64,000 nucleotides of DNA, taken from positions 1,736,001-1,800,000 of the forward strand of contig NZ_CP047898.1 of assembly GCF_009911795.1 (NCBI RefSeq). Reading direction: 5' to 3'. The first letter of the stretch is position 1. Every line of letters begins with the position of its first letter. Below the pieces are notes generated by a model, which saw nothing but the letters and a program-made list of their open reading frames with translations, searched no databases and was not told the origin of the DNA. This document shows positions 28,829-38,313 of the stretch, piece by piece. A program made the translations under genes and the position numbers. Source of the stretch: Pseudarthrobacter psychrotolerans. Lineage in GTDB: Bacteria > Actinomycetota > Actinomycetes > Actinomycetales > Micrococcaceae.

Positions 28829-29826
28829 CAGGACCTCCGTAGTAGCGAATTCGCATAGTCCGCAAACCCGCTTAGTGCGTCTGGGACCGAAGCCGGATGT
28901 AGATGTGAGACGTCGGTACGATACGAGATTTCCGAAAGATGCTCGTAGTTGGGAATCGCCTGACGTAGAGCAGAATTCCGCAGAGAGGGGAAGTGTTCGT
29001 CTACAGGGTAAAAAGCTGGGCGGGAACGGAGTACGTACTTGGTGCGATATGACTCCACGTCGGACCACCTCCATCCGAGTCTGGCCAGGTACTCGTTGAA
29101 CGGCAGCGTATGGGGGCCTAGGAGGCTTTGAATCTTGTCTACCAGCTCCACCAGGCTGAATGCGTTGTCTGCACCGCCGGCCGCGGTGAGCTGAATGGAG
29201 AGAAACAAGAGAGAACGGTTCTCGGAAGGTTCAAGCTGGGTGGCTGATCCAATACGGTGAGTTCGTCGTTCTGATTTCGTCGTCTTGACTTCCAGGTCGA
29301 AGGTGTCGAACGAGAAATCGTGCTGTTCCGATTCCGGTCCGAGCCACGACGTTAAGGCAGAGACGGGATCGATACCGCAGAGAAACGTGAGCAGCAGCAG
29401 CTCTCCTACGAGCCCGGTCTGTTTCTCGGAGCTCAGTAGTCTGCGGCTCTGGATGAGCAGCTCGTATTCCTTCAGGCTGTGTGAGATGGCGCTGGAGAAA
29501 AACTGCCCCTGTTGCAGTTCCTCGACGATCTTTGCTATGAACGAGTACGCCGCGTAGTGCATCCCACCGGCGGCGAGCCTCAGGACGAAGCAGTCCTGAT
29601 TCGGGTCGGTGGCGTAGTCAATTTCAATGTTTTCAAAAGGGCTGAGATCCGGATTGGAACCGTCCTTCGGAACGCGGAGTTCCAGGCATTCGGTAGCGGG
29701 TTCGATGCGCAGCTCGCAGCGAGGAACTTGTGAAAGCAGATGAATGACAGTAGTTGGTGACTTGAAATACCGTTCGATGGTTTCGGGCTCAAGTCTACGA
29801 ATCTCTTCGGCTGAATCTGGGCCCAT
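28828..29826 (-). CDS. PD-(D/E)XK family nuclease-like protein
   Basis: 332 residues. The endonuclease-like core is at about residues 130-200: GLVGELLLL (Glu), SEQHDFSFDTFDLEVKTTKS (Asp, then Glu-x-Lys) and a HRIGSATQLE strand. This matches the PD-(D/E)XK family (formerly DUF4420) that accompanies Z1 and GHKL ATPases. Predicted to cut DNA in the restriction arm. Three bases separate it from the upstream ATPase; it overlaps Z1 by one. Confidence 0.82.
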   Translation of the reverse strand: MGPDSAEEIRRLEPETIERYFKSPTTVIHLLSQVPRCELRIEPATECLELRVPKDGSNPDLSPFENIEIDYATDPNQDCFVLRLAAGGMHYAAYSFIAKIVEELQQGQFFSSAISHSLKEYELLIQSRRLLSSEKQTGLVGELLLLTFLCGIDPVSALTSWLGPESEQHDFSFDTFDLEVKTTKSERRTHRIGSATQLEPSENRSLLFLSIQLTAAGGADNAFSLVELVDKIQSLLGPHTLPFNEYLARLGWRWSDVESYRTKYVLRSRPAFYPVDEHFPSLRNSALRQAIPNYEHLSEISYRTDVSHLHPASVPDALSGFADYANSLLRRS

Positions 29827-29829
29827 CTG

Positions 29830-31392
29830 CTAGTCGCCGCCATTCTTCTCGTGTGCCTGGTCTTCTTGTAAGTTCGGCTCGATGAAATCTTCGGCAAAGG
29901 CGGCCAACAGCACGTCATTCAGGATGCGATGCCTGTCCTCCCGCACGACGTTCCATCGTTGTTCGACTTTGAAGTCGCTTTCGAGGAGGAAGTAGAGGAA
30001 GGTCTTGAGCAGCTGACCGTCTCGGTTGCTCAAGCGGCCTTCCGATCCATAAATCCTTCGGACAAGCTCTACGTTGACGTCGACTCGTCGCGCTATCCGA
30101 TCAGCCCGAAATAGTTCCGTGGATGGAAGGGTGACGAAGCGCAAATCGATGGGATCGAAGTCAGCGAAATCCTGAAGGTCAGTGAGGCGGGACAGGACTG
30201 TGGGGTTCAAGCCAACGGCTGGTTCAACGAGCCGTATCTCTTGCCGCTTCGTCTTTTTGGATTCCTTGTGGGCTCTCTGAAGGTCACTAAAGTATGAATC
30301 CAGGTGAGAGGGTGAAGGACCCGGTGTATGGGCGTGAGCCATTGCCTTGGTGAAATCTGCGGAGTATATAGGGGTGACCTTCTCCGGGTTGAGCGCTATG
30401 TAGTGCTCGTTAGCTTCATCAAGGTCGATCTTGATTCGGCCAAGTCCCAACTCTTTCTTGGGGAGACGCAGACCTGCCCAGTTCTGCCCGCCCGATAGGA
30501 GCCGGCCTCGTCGATATAAGTAGATCCCCTGTCTCGCTTCTCCCGGTTCCCCATATAAGTCGAAAGCTGACGAGTTTAGACGGGGAGGAAAAAGGTGTGC
30601 CTCGATCGTGCATGATGCTCCGTCTGGCAGGTCGACGACAAAATTACGCGGATACCCGTCTTGCTGCAGCGAGTCCTCGAAGGGGTCGATGGGGTCCACT
30701 TGCATGGGGGGAAGGGCTCTGTTGCGCTCAACGTCGAAAGTGTCTACGTCAATTTTCACGGAGCCCCGGCGCAGTTGACGATGAAAGGTGATGCCCAAGT
30801 GCTCGCGAATGGAGCGAAGCTTCGCTGATCTCCATTCGGTGAGTTCCCCCTGGTCAGACGTGTGGATTACGTCCTTCAAGCCGCGCCACTCCACCAAAGT
30901 GCCACTTGGTAGTTCCACACCTGCAACGCCGTCCAGCTGCTCATTTGCCGCTCCTGGCTCCATTACCCCAACACTGAAGTTCTGGCTTACTGTCTGATCC
31001 ATTCGCCGCCCGACGGCAGGCCCCCATTTCTGCCGTGAGTAAATCTCAAACGAAGTCGCCTGCGAGAGTGAGGCCGCTTTGAGGCCGAGCCCAAAATGCC
31101 CAAGATCTTCGGACCCGTACTCCCGCCGCGCTCCGAAGGTCATCGCCTGCTTGATTCCCTCAGCCGTCAGGCCTCGCCCGTTGTCGATGATTTGGAGCCC
31201 CAAGATGGTGGTCCCTCGCTGCACGAAGCGGATCCGGATATGGCTGGCCGTGGCATCAATGGAGTTATCAACCAGGTCTGCCAGCGCACTCGTGAGGTTG
31301 TGGTGCATTCCGATAGCCGCGACGGTCGAGGGGTCTGGCAAGACGGTCTCAGTAGACCATTGCCGTTCGTCGAGTTCATATCCGGCAGGCAT
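29830..31392 (-). CDS. MORC-like GHKL ATPase
   Basis: 520 residues. The Bergerat-fold motifs are complete: N-box ADLVDNSIDA (38-47), G1 IIDNGRGL (68-75), and G2 LGHFGLGLKAAS (97-108). An S5-like transducer region follows (about 220-340). Prokaryotic MORC/paraMORC ATPases are predicted to act in restriction-modification as ATP-dependent DNA clamps. Tight operon: three bases either side. The C-terminal third has no motif I recognise. Confidence 0.85.
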   Translation of the reverse strand: MPAGYELDERQWSTETVLPDPSTVAAIGMHHNLTSALADLVDNSIDATASHIRIRFVQRGTTILGLQIIDNGRGLTAEGIKQAMTFGARREYGSEDLGHFGLGLKAASLSQATSFEIYSRQKWGPAVGRRMDQTVSQNFSVGVMEPGAANEQLDGVAGVELPSGTLVEWRGLKDVIHTSDQGELTEWRSAKLRSIREHLGITFHRQLRRGSVKIDVDTFDVERNRALPPMQVDPIDPFEDSLQQDGYPRNFVVDLPDGASCTIEAHLFPPRLNSSAFDLYGEPGEARQGIYLYRRGRLLSGGQNWAGLRLPKKELGLGRIKIDLDEANEHYIALNPEKVTPIYSADFTKAMAHAHTPGPSPSHLDSYFSDLQRAHKESKKTKRQEIRLVEPAVGLNPTVLSRLTDLQDFADFDPIDLRFVTLPSTELFRADRIARRVDVNVELVRRIYGSEGRLSNRDGQLLKTFLYFLLESDFKVEQRWNVVREDRHRILNDVLLAAFAEDFIEPNLQEDQAHEKNGGD

Positions 31393-31395
31393 TGT

Positions 31396-34300
31396 CTAAT
31401 CCTCGAACCTTGCTTGACCACCGAGCTTCGACACATGTTCTGTGACCTTGTCAACCGCCTCACTGGTGATGCCTTGGGAGACATCGACCTCGAAGTTAAG
31501 CCTGAGGTCGAAAACATTCGCATCCGGAGTGTCCAAGTAACGAAGGACTGCACGTTCGATCAACTTCATTTGTTCGCTCAGGTTTTTGGATGCGTCAAGC
31601 GGGATGAACCCGCTGGCATGCGTTTTGAGGTGCTCAGGCTCTGGGTCGGGTTCGGGGTCGCCTCCAGGGAGCGTGCGTTCTATCTTGGCCAGCCGTCTCA
31701 TTTCTGCTTCGACGTCGGCGGCGCGGCGGGAGCTGCCAGCATCCTGGAGCAGCGCGGTGAGCAGCCTTCGGCTGGACAGAGTGGAGGCGTAGTAGAAATT
31801 CGAGCCGTCGCGAAACGTCTCGTGATGTTCTACGTCTTGCTCTTCGTTATAGCTGTTTGAACGGAGAGTGCGTAGGGACAGACATGGGATGCACTTGGTG
31901 CTTCGCTTAATTTTCGACTCAACCTGGTGAAGGAAGGGATATAGGGAGCTGATGGTCTCCGTTTCCGATTCTTCATCTTTCACGTGTTCGAATGCGCTAA
32001 AAAACTCCACTTTGACTGCCTGGAGTTTCCATCGCTCTGAAAGAGGTTCGGTCAGCTCTGGGTTTCCTGTATAAAGTGCCGGCATCTTGGCGGACCTCAG
32101 AAGGAACTGATAGGTGTCGTCATCTTCGGCAACAGCTATGAACTCGGCAGGGTATCGAGTAGTGGTGCCGTCCGGCTGTTGGACTAACAGTTCCGTCGGT
32201 CGGCGAACTCCAAGTTTTGCCAGTAGCCCATACAGCTCATGAACGCGCCCGCATGGGAGCTTCTTTTCGGCCAGCGGCAGCGCGAAGCCCCAATTGACCG
32301 TGTCGACGGAGTCTGGAAGCTCTAGCTTTTCTGCGTGGGCTGGTCCTGGGTAGGGAAGGAATCCCACCGGAATCCCCTCAACGGCGCCAGCGCAGTATTT
32401 TACGTCTACCAGGTCGAGTCGGGTTTGCAGGACACCGTAGTTCCGCACCCACCACATATCTGGCCCATCTATGATCTGGGCGCTCTTGTAGGTGCTGCTG
32501 AATTCGACTTTTGTCTTGTATTGAGTGTCAGAGAGGATCCTCTGAGTGACTTTTTCCCGGGTGCGGATGGATGCTTTGCACAGGAGGTCGAGCCCCGAAG
32601 TGGCCAGTGCCGGGCTGAAGCGAAGGGAGGCTTCTGACACGGGCACGGGCGAGTTTCTTGATTCGGCAGAAATTCTCGCAGCTTCAGCCGACTTCCACAG
32701 GTCGTAGGATGGCCCACTTTTCACGGTCGTGGGCTCCGCTAGGGTGCTCCTCACTTCTAGGTTTTTCAGTAGGTTGAGGTCTTGCCGATGAAAGAGGTCA
32801 TCAACGAGAAGGTGCTCGTCTCCGATACTGCTATTGGGAATGAGACCGTTAGGCAGCCAGACGTCGGCGGTCGGACGCCAGCGGCCGTCCTTTGACCGAA
32901 CGCGGAGCTTAGCGATATCAAGGCGGTCGCTTATGATGGCAAGCATTTCCGGAACTGGCAGAGCCCGAGAAAGCCGCCATAGAGATTCGGCTGCGCCTTC
33001 GTCCTCGTAGTCCTTTGCGACCTGGCGAGCGATGCGGTCAACTTTGCCTCTGCCATCGAGGGCCTGGAAATCTAGTGCCTTGAGAAGGGTGCCGACGTCA
33101 CGGTGATGCAGCAGCTCATAGGAGACGAGGCTGTCTCCCTCGTCCTCGTCGTCTATGGGGAGGAACACTTTGGAGGTGATAGGCGGCCGGGCGCTGCCAT
33201 CCTGCATGAGCACGATTCGACTTCGGCGCATTGCGGCGCGTTGGTCCGGGTGGCGCTTGTCGATCTCAACCGCCATCCGAAGGGCATTTTCAAAATCTTC
33301 GAGCCGGTGGCCGTAGGTGATCTCTTCAAGCCATTGTTCGACCGGGGCTGTCCCCTTGTTCGCAAGGCCTAGGAGGCGTCGAACCATAAGCCGTCGCTCC
33401 TTAGTTGTGGACGCGGAACGATGCAACCAGGGCCGATCAAGCTCTACCCAGTCATCCCACATCTCCTCAAGGCGGGTGGCTTCATCCAGTTCTGGCGGGA
33501 ACAAGAGATCCGAAATGAGCTGAAGCTTACCGGCCCTATCGGGCAGGCATGGGACCGCCGATAGTGCGGCGAAGATGGGTTCGTTGATGACTGAGTCAGC
33601 CCACGAAGGGGCCTCCCGCCCACGTGCGGGTAACAGGTCCAAGAAACCGGCAGGGTCGGCGTCGTCCCGGAAGGATGCCAAAGCCCCCGCAACCATCATC
33701 GGGACGGCTTTCTGCAGGATTTCCTTGTTATACAGCGTGTGAAGCATGCTGTGGCGATCTTCGTTCATTTTGAAGGCCGCGTTCACAATCCCTCTTAGGG
33801 ACGTCGTGTGGCTTGTCGGAAAGTAGTTCCAGAAGGAACCACGTTGACGGCGCGGATTGCCCTTGATGGGTACTGCCCAGGTGACATCCACCGTTTCTCG
33901 GGCTGCGATTGATCCTGCCTCAACAGCCGCCTGAGGACTGACCTGATGCTTGTATCGGAATATCCGCCATTCCTCCTGCACATCACCGTTTTCGAGGATG
34001 ACGTCGGAGCCATCGCGGCGTGCAGACCAGGCAGTACGAGTTCCTTCAATTCGGTTGTCGAATTCAAGGAGACCTATGTTCTGGGAAAAAAGCAAAAACT
34101 CGTGGGGGAATTTGCGCATCTCCTCACTGAGCCATGCAGCCTGCTGAACCAAAGGGAGCTTCACGACGGTAGTAGCCCAGGACATGAGCTCTTCAAGAAT
34201 GGGATCTGAGCTGGCAGCAGCAATAGGGTCAACTGGGGTGGCAATTCGCAAGACTGGATACGAACTCAGCCCCGGCCGCAGCGGCTCCAGGAGCTCGGTG

Positions 34301-34764
34301 CTATGCCGGCGGTCCCACCTAACGGAGCCGCTCCTGCTGAAAATTTGGGGGGAATCGGAAATCTGAATGACGGACTTGAATCCAAGCCCGAACCGCCCAA
34401 TCTGGTCGTCCCTCTTCTCGGAGGAATGCGACAGCATCAGTGTCCGGTAGCCCGCCTCAGAAAACGGTGAGCCTTCGTTGGCGCAGTACAACGCTCCGCC
34501 GGTCAGCACGACGCGTATTCGGCCACTCGGAAGATCGACTGCATCTGCCGCGTTTTGAATCAGCTCATTCAGCTGTTTGCGGCCGTAACCGCTCTGGGTG
34601 ATGGCCTGTTCAATATTGCTGTGTTCGCGGACCAAGTCCGGGCGGGCTTTATACGCGTTTAGTGCTTGAAGTGTCTCGCTTGCCACAAAGCGACCCAGAT
34701 CACTCTCTGTGTTCGCCCAAAAATCGTATGGCAAGTTGTTCCCCCGCAGGATCAATGTTTTCAA
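31396..34764 (-). CDS. giant sacsin-like GHKL ATPase
   Basis: 1122 residues. N-terminal Bergerat-fold ATPase of the sacsin/Hsp90-like type: N-box ELIQNAADA (67-75), ANEGSPF (95-101) replacing the usual DxGxG, and G2 GRFGLGFKSV (123-132). About 900 further residues are alpha/beta with no domain I can name. No membrane segment. Three bases before the MORC-like gene and 81 after the methyltransferase. Probably a large ATP-driven chaperone or sensor in the same system. Confidence 0.85.
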   Translation of the reverse strand: MKTLILRGNNLPYDFWANTESDLGRFVASETLQALNAYKARPDLVREHSNIEQAITQSGYGRKQLNELIQNAADAVDLPSGRIRVVLTGGALYCANEGSPFSEAGYRTLMLSHSSEKRDDQIGRFGLGFKSVIQISDSPQIFSRSGSVRWDRRHSTELLEPLRPGLSSYPVLRIATPVDPIAAASSDPILEELMSWATTVVKLPLVQQAAWLSEEMRKFPHEFLLFSQNIGLLEFDNRIEGTRTAWSARRDGSDVILENGDVQEEWRIFRYKHQVSPQAAVEAGSIAARETVDVTWAVPIKGNPRRQRGSFWNYFPTSHTTSLRGIVNAAFKMNEDRHSMLHTLYNKEILQKAVPMMVAGALASFRDDADPAGFLDLLPARGREAPSWADSVINEPIFAALSAVPCLPDRAGKLQLISDLLFPPELDEATRLEEMWDDWVELDRPWLHRSASTTKERRLMVRRLLGLANKGTAPVEQWLEEITYGHRLEDFENALRMAVEIDKRHPDQRAAMRRSRIVLMQDGSARPPITSKVFLPIDDEDEGDSLVSYELLHHRDVGTLLKALDFQALDGRGKVDRIARQVAKDYEDEGAAESLWRLSRALPVPEMLAIISDRLDIAKLRVRSKDGRWRPTADVWLPNGLIPNSSIGDEHLLVDDLFHRQDLNLLKNLEVRSTLAEPTTVKSGPSYDLWKSAEAARISAESRNSPVPVSEASLRFSPALATSGLDLLCKASIRTREKVTQRILSDTQYKTKVEFSSTYKSAQIIDGPDMWWVRNYGVLQTRLDLVDVKYCAGAVEGIPVGFLPYPGPAHAEKLELPDSVDTVNWGFALPLAEKKLPCGRVHELYGLLAKLGVRRPTELLVQQPDGTTTRYPAEFIAVAEDDDTYQFLLRSAKMPALYTGNPELTEPLSERWKLQAVKVEFFSAFEHVKDEESETETISSLYPFLHQVESKIKRSTKCIPCLSLRTLRSNSYNEEQDVEHHETFRDGSNFYYASTLSSRRLLTALLQDAGSSRRAADVEAEMRRLAKIERTLPGGDPEPDPEPEHLKTHASGFIPLDASKNLSEQMKLIERAVLRYLDTPDANVFDLRLNFEVDVSQGITSEAVDKVTEHVSKLGGQARFED

Positions 34765-34845
34765 AAAACTACGCTGCTGTAAGACAGTTCTATCAGGTTA
34801 GATGCCTTACCGAAGCAGGTGCTACCGAAGCCATGACTGTCAAGC

Positions 34846-35949
34846 TTAAATGGACTGGCTGCCGGACACCATGACCTCGGCATAAAACTGTGCGGCCACC
34901 AGGCTCGCTAGGTGGCTTGCAAGCTGCACCGGCACAGCGTTACCTATTTGCCGAGCTATGGAAGTCTTCGACCCTGCCCATTTATAGTCATCCGGAAAGC
35001 CTTGGAGCCTTGCTGCCTCATAGTGTGTAATTGCCCGGTGAACGCTCGGGTTTGGGTGGAGATACCGGCCCTTTTCCGGCTTGAAGAATTCAGTGCGAAT
35101 TGTAACGGAGGGGCGGTCGTTGCGGAGCCGTCCCATGACGTCACCGGACCCTGTCTTATGTTTTTTCCAGCAGTCAGCCAGCAGCTCTATGGGGATGTTG
35201 AACCGATTGCCCCCCAACGGGATCTTTTTGAATCTGTCGAGCGAAAGCTGCGTGTAGTTTCTGGTGACATGAAGATCCTGCGTAGTGTACGGTCCCGGAA
35301 TTCGCTGCCCGTTGTACTCGAAGGAGACCTTCGGGAAGTTCGTTTCGACTACGTGCGCTTCAATTGAGGCCAAAGCTTCTCCGACCGTCCGATGGCGGCC
35401 GCTGTAAGCGCCTTCGGGTTCGGGCACCTCAGGAAGCTCCTTCAAACGACCAATAACGATGCTCCGCACACGCGACTGGTAGGCACCAAAGTCAGCTGCG
35501 TTTAAGAGGTAAGGCTGAAGGGCGTACTTCTGTAGAGGTCTCCCCGGTTCGGTCCACCGCTCAAATTCTTCATACTGAGCCGACTTCAAAAATTGCCGTA
35601 CATTTTCGACAACAAAATACTTGGGTTTTGCAGCAATTATGGTCTCCGCATATTTTCGCCAAAGAAAATTTCGCTCATCCAACACGTCTTGCTTACCCAA
35701 AGCCGAAAATCCTTGGCAAGGAGGTCCTCCGATGATCACATCGGCTTCAGGCACCCGCCCCTCCTCGAGCCAATCCTCGATTTTGCCCGCGTAAACGCGC
35801 TCAGCCTGGTGATTCAGTGCATAGGTGGCAGCGGCATGCTGGTCATGTTCGACTGCCACAATCGTCTTAAACTTGCCCGTGGACTCAAACCCTTCCGTCA
35901 TCCCGCCTGCACCAGCAAAAAGATCAATGAGTCGTAGTCGTTTGGCCAT
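34846..35949 (-). CDS. dcm: DNA (cytosine-5)-methyltransferase
   Basis: 367 residues. All main motifs are in order: I LRLIDLFAGAGGMTEGF, IV GGPPCQGFS (catalytic Cys), VI ENVRQF, VIII QSRVRSIVIG, IX/X ARLQGFPDDYKW and QIGNAVPVQLA. The target-recognition domain (about 180-300) is short; its site cannot be read from the sequence. Expected to protect host DNA for the GHKL/Z1/nuclease operon that follows. First gene of that run. Confidence 0.93.
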   Translation of the reverse strand: MAKRLRLIDLFAGAGGMTEGFESTGKFKTIVAVEHDQHAAATYALNHQAERVYAGKIEDWLEEGRVPEADVIIGGPPCQGFSALGKQDVLDERNFLWRKYAETIIAAKPKYFVVENVRQFLKSAQYEEFERWTEPGRPLQKYALQPYLLNAADFGAYQSRVRSIVIGRLKELPEVPEPEGAYSGRHRTVGEALASIEAHVVETNFPKVSFEYNGQRIPGPYTTQDLHVTRNYTQLSLDRFKKIPLGGNRFNIPIELLADCWKKHKTGSGDVMGRLRNDRPSVTIRTEFFKPEKGRYLHPNPSVHRAITHYEAARLQGFPDDYKWAGSKTSIARQIGNAVPVQLASHLASLVAAQFYAEVMVSGSQSI

Positions 35950-36080
35950 GCCTAGGATTCTAGCCAGCTACAGCGAGTATGCCGGAATATCCGCTCCAAC
36001 CTTGGAGCGGGTCGGCTGTGATCCCTGTCTCGGTCTGGACGTGGAGTTGCAGAGGGAGCTAACTGCACCCGTGTGCGGAT

Positions 36081-36300
36081 CTATTGATCACGCTTCAGCA
36101 GGTCGCCTTCGGCTGCGAGCATCCACTCGCCGTCACCGAAACGGATCTCGAATACAGTTGCTCCAGTCTGATCTAAACCCCTGGCCTTAGCCTCAAAGTA
36201 GGGCCATCCGTCGCGGGTCTGAGCGACAGCATCTCTTGTCTTGACCGCGTGGAACCATCCCAGCGGTGCGTCCTGATTGTTTCCGATATTCCGTCCCTTT
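36081..36300 (-). pseudogene. small coding fragment without a start codon
   Basis: About 70 codons with clean actinobacterial codon use end at the TAG at 36081: GWFHAVKTRDAVAQTRDG, then WPYFEAKARGLDQTGATVFE and IRFGDGEWMLAAEGDLLKRD. A TGA lies just upstream of about 36300 and no ATG/GTG/TTG opens the frame. Either a 5'-truncated gene or a frameshift upstream. Family not recognised. Confidence 0.4.
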
Positions 36301-38130
36301 CAAGTAGCCGTGGGCCCCTTGGGATCATTCAACGCTGCCAGCCACCTTCAAGGACGGACACTCACCGTCGCCCTACACCTGCTGTCGAAATTACCCCCTG
36401 ATGGAGGCAATCGCATCAGCGTCGCTTAGACCGGACGGAAACGAGCGTAATCAAAAGCCACAAATAATCGAAGGTTAGAACGGGAACGCACACGGACTGC
36501 AGCCGATCGGGAGATTCCGACCGGCTTACAATCTTGGAACCGGCACGTTCCTCCTGAGGTCATTCTTCAGAATTTCCTTGGAGAGGTCCCTTTGGTCAAG
36601 CTCGGCCCCCGTCCCGACCGAGGATATTGCCCCGCGTCGAGGGTCGATCCGCCGCACAAGCCAACCAAGCCCCTGTCGATGCGGCGCCAAAAGGAAATAA
36701 CCGCCTCCCATGGTCGGCAAACCTGGGTATCCCAGATAGGTCACAGCAGATGACACGGGACCCGGGGGCTTCCGAACGGAGACAGGTAGTCTACAGGTCG
36801 GAGAAGCAGGCCGTAATCGCTTGGGGCCGGTTACGGGAACTGGTCGACGCCGCCGAGGCTCGCGCCCAAAGGCAGCAAGGCCCGAGGCATGAACTGGACG
36901 TGATGGCCGACATTGATGGAGAGCTCCAGACGTTCAGCACTCCGGATTTGAGGACGAACGGGAGATTCGTGGTCGTCTGCCTGGAGTGCGGGCAATCCTT
37001 TTTGATTTCTTCACCACACTGTCGGCGATCCGCTGCTCCAGGTCCTTGTTGGATTCCGGTAGATCGCACAATTCGGCCCGCCAAGGGCTTTATCTGTTCG
37101 AGTTCTTCGCTTCTGACTCCACTCCGAGGGAAGGCATAGGCCCAGGGAGGTTTTTGGCGGCTTAGACCTACTTTGCCCTTGGGGCAGCACTTCTACGCCA
37201 CCCCGAGCCCGAACTCAAGAGGCTGTCCTTCAGCGCGTAGTACATGATAGGCGGTGGGAGCGTATTCGTGGGTAATCCAAATGTAGGCCAGAACCACATG
37301 GAACGTTGACGAAGCGAGACCGCAGTACGTCAGGAAGGGTATACGTCCTAAGCACGCACTATACGCAAAGACCAGGGGAGAGAGATTTTTGGGAGACGGC
37401 GCGGTCAATCCGGTTTCCCCAGTAAAAAAATGTCTTCGGAGGTGTGGCCCCCTTGGTATGTGCGGCGGCGATCCCTTGCCGGGGTGCGGGCCATTACTGG
37501 CATGTGCTCGTTTTGCTGGTGTGTCGTGGGTGTCGTGGGGTGGGGTGTAACCGCTTGCTTGCCTCTGCTCGGCTCTTTGGTGGCATTGTTGCTGGTTTGC
37601 TGCTGATGGCCGTTGTGTTGCCTGTGCTTGGCGCGTGCGTGTCAGTGTGCTTGCTGCTGTTCTCTGTGGACTTGTCATGTTCCTGCCCTTTGCACTGCCC
37701 TTGATGGATGCACCGACATTGCCGCTTCATGGGAACCCCCTTGAGCACTCTGGCCGGTAAGGCACTGGGGCGATCGTAAGCGATCCACGGTGCCGGGAGC
37801 GTAGATTGCCCACCCGAGCTCTGAGCGGGCGTCTGTGGAACCGCCGGGCGTCTGTGGGCGTCGCTTTGCTGTGGCAGTGACGGCTCGCGGGTACGAATGC
37901 AGGCTGCGCGCGCAGCTGTTGCCGCGGACCTGCCCCGCGGAGGCAAGCTTGCTGTTCCAAGTCGGCGCGGTCGGTTCTGTGGTCGCGGTTGTTATTCCTT
38001 TTCGTTGTGCTGCGCAGCGGCTACCGCTGTCAGCGGTGGTCTTCAGGCATTGCCAAGGAATTGGAACAGGGCGGTTGGCTAGGTTGGTGACAAGAGGCGA
38101 CAAGGAGGTCAGGGTGCTCCCTGTCTCCCT
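36301..38130. other. gene-poor region with a doubtful ORF
   Basis: A doubtful frame at 36750-37139 (+) reads MTRDPGASERRQVV, WGRLRELVDAAEARAQ, RFVVVCLECGQSFL but then loses coding character. The strand at 37440-37700 is visibly G/T-rich (repeated TGTG, CTTG, TGCTG), and its two opposite frames are low-complexity. Nothing else convincing; the region leads into the iteron cluster at 38131-38313. Confidence 0.45.
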
Positions 38131-38313
38131 GTGTTCCCGTGTTCCCATCTATAGAGATGGGGATGGGAACACTTACGGCGGACAGGGGTGTTCCAGATGT
38201 GTTCCCGCCGATTCGGGAACACATACTTCGTTGATTTCTATTGTTATTTTGGGTGTCATGGTTCGACGTGTTCCCGACGTGTTCCCGACAATTCGGGCTG
38301 GGGGTGTGTTCCC
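38131..38313. repeat. iteron-like cluster GTGTTCCC, possible replication origin
   Basis: Nine copies of GTGTTCC(C) or its complement: 38131, 38139, 38165(-), 38188, 38199, 38215(-), 38268, 38279, 38306. Two pairs form hairpins: GTGTTCCCATC/GATGGGAACAC (38139-38172) and GTGTTCCCG/CGGGAACAC (38199-38222). An A/T-rich stretch (38223-38250) lies inside. The cluster covers the 3' end of the RepA-like gene and suits a plasmid-type origin used by the excised element. Confidence 0.65.

Noticed and set aside
37444..37704. Hydrophobic 86-codon frame
   Set aside because: Explained by the G/T-rich tract; no ribosome site, Cys-rich low complexity.
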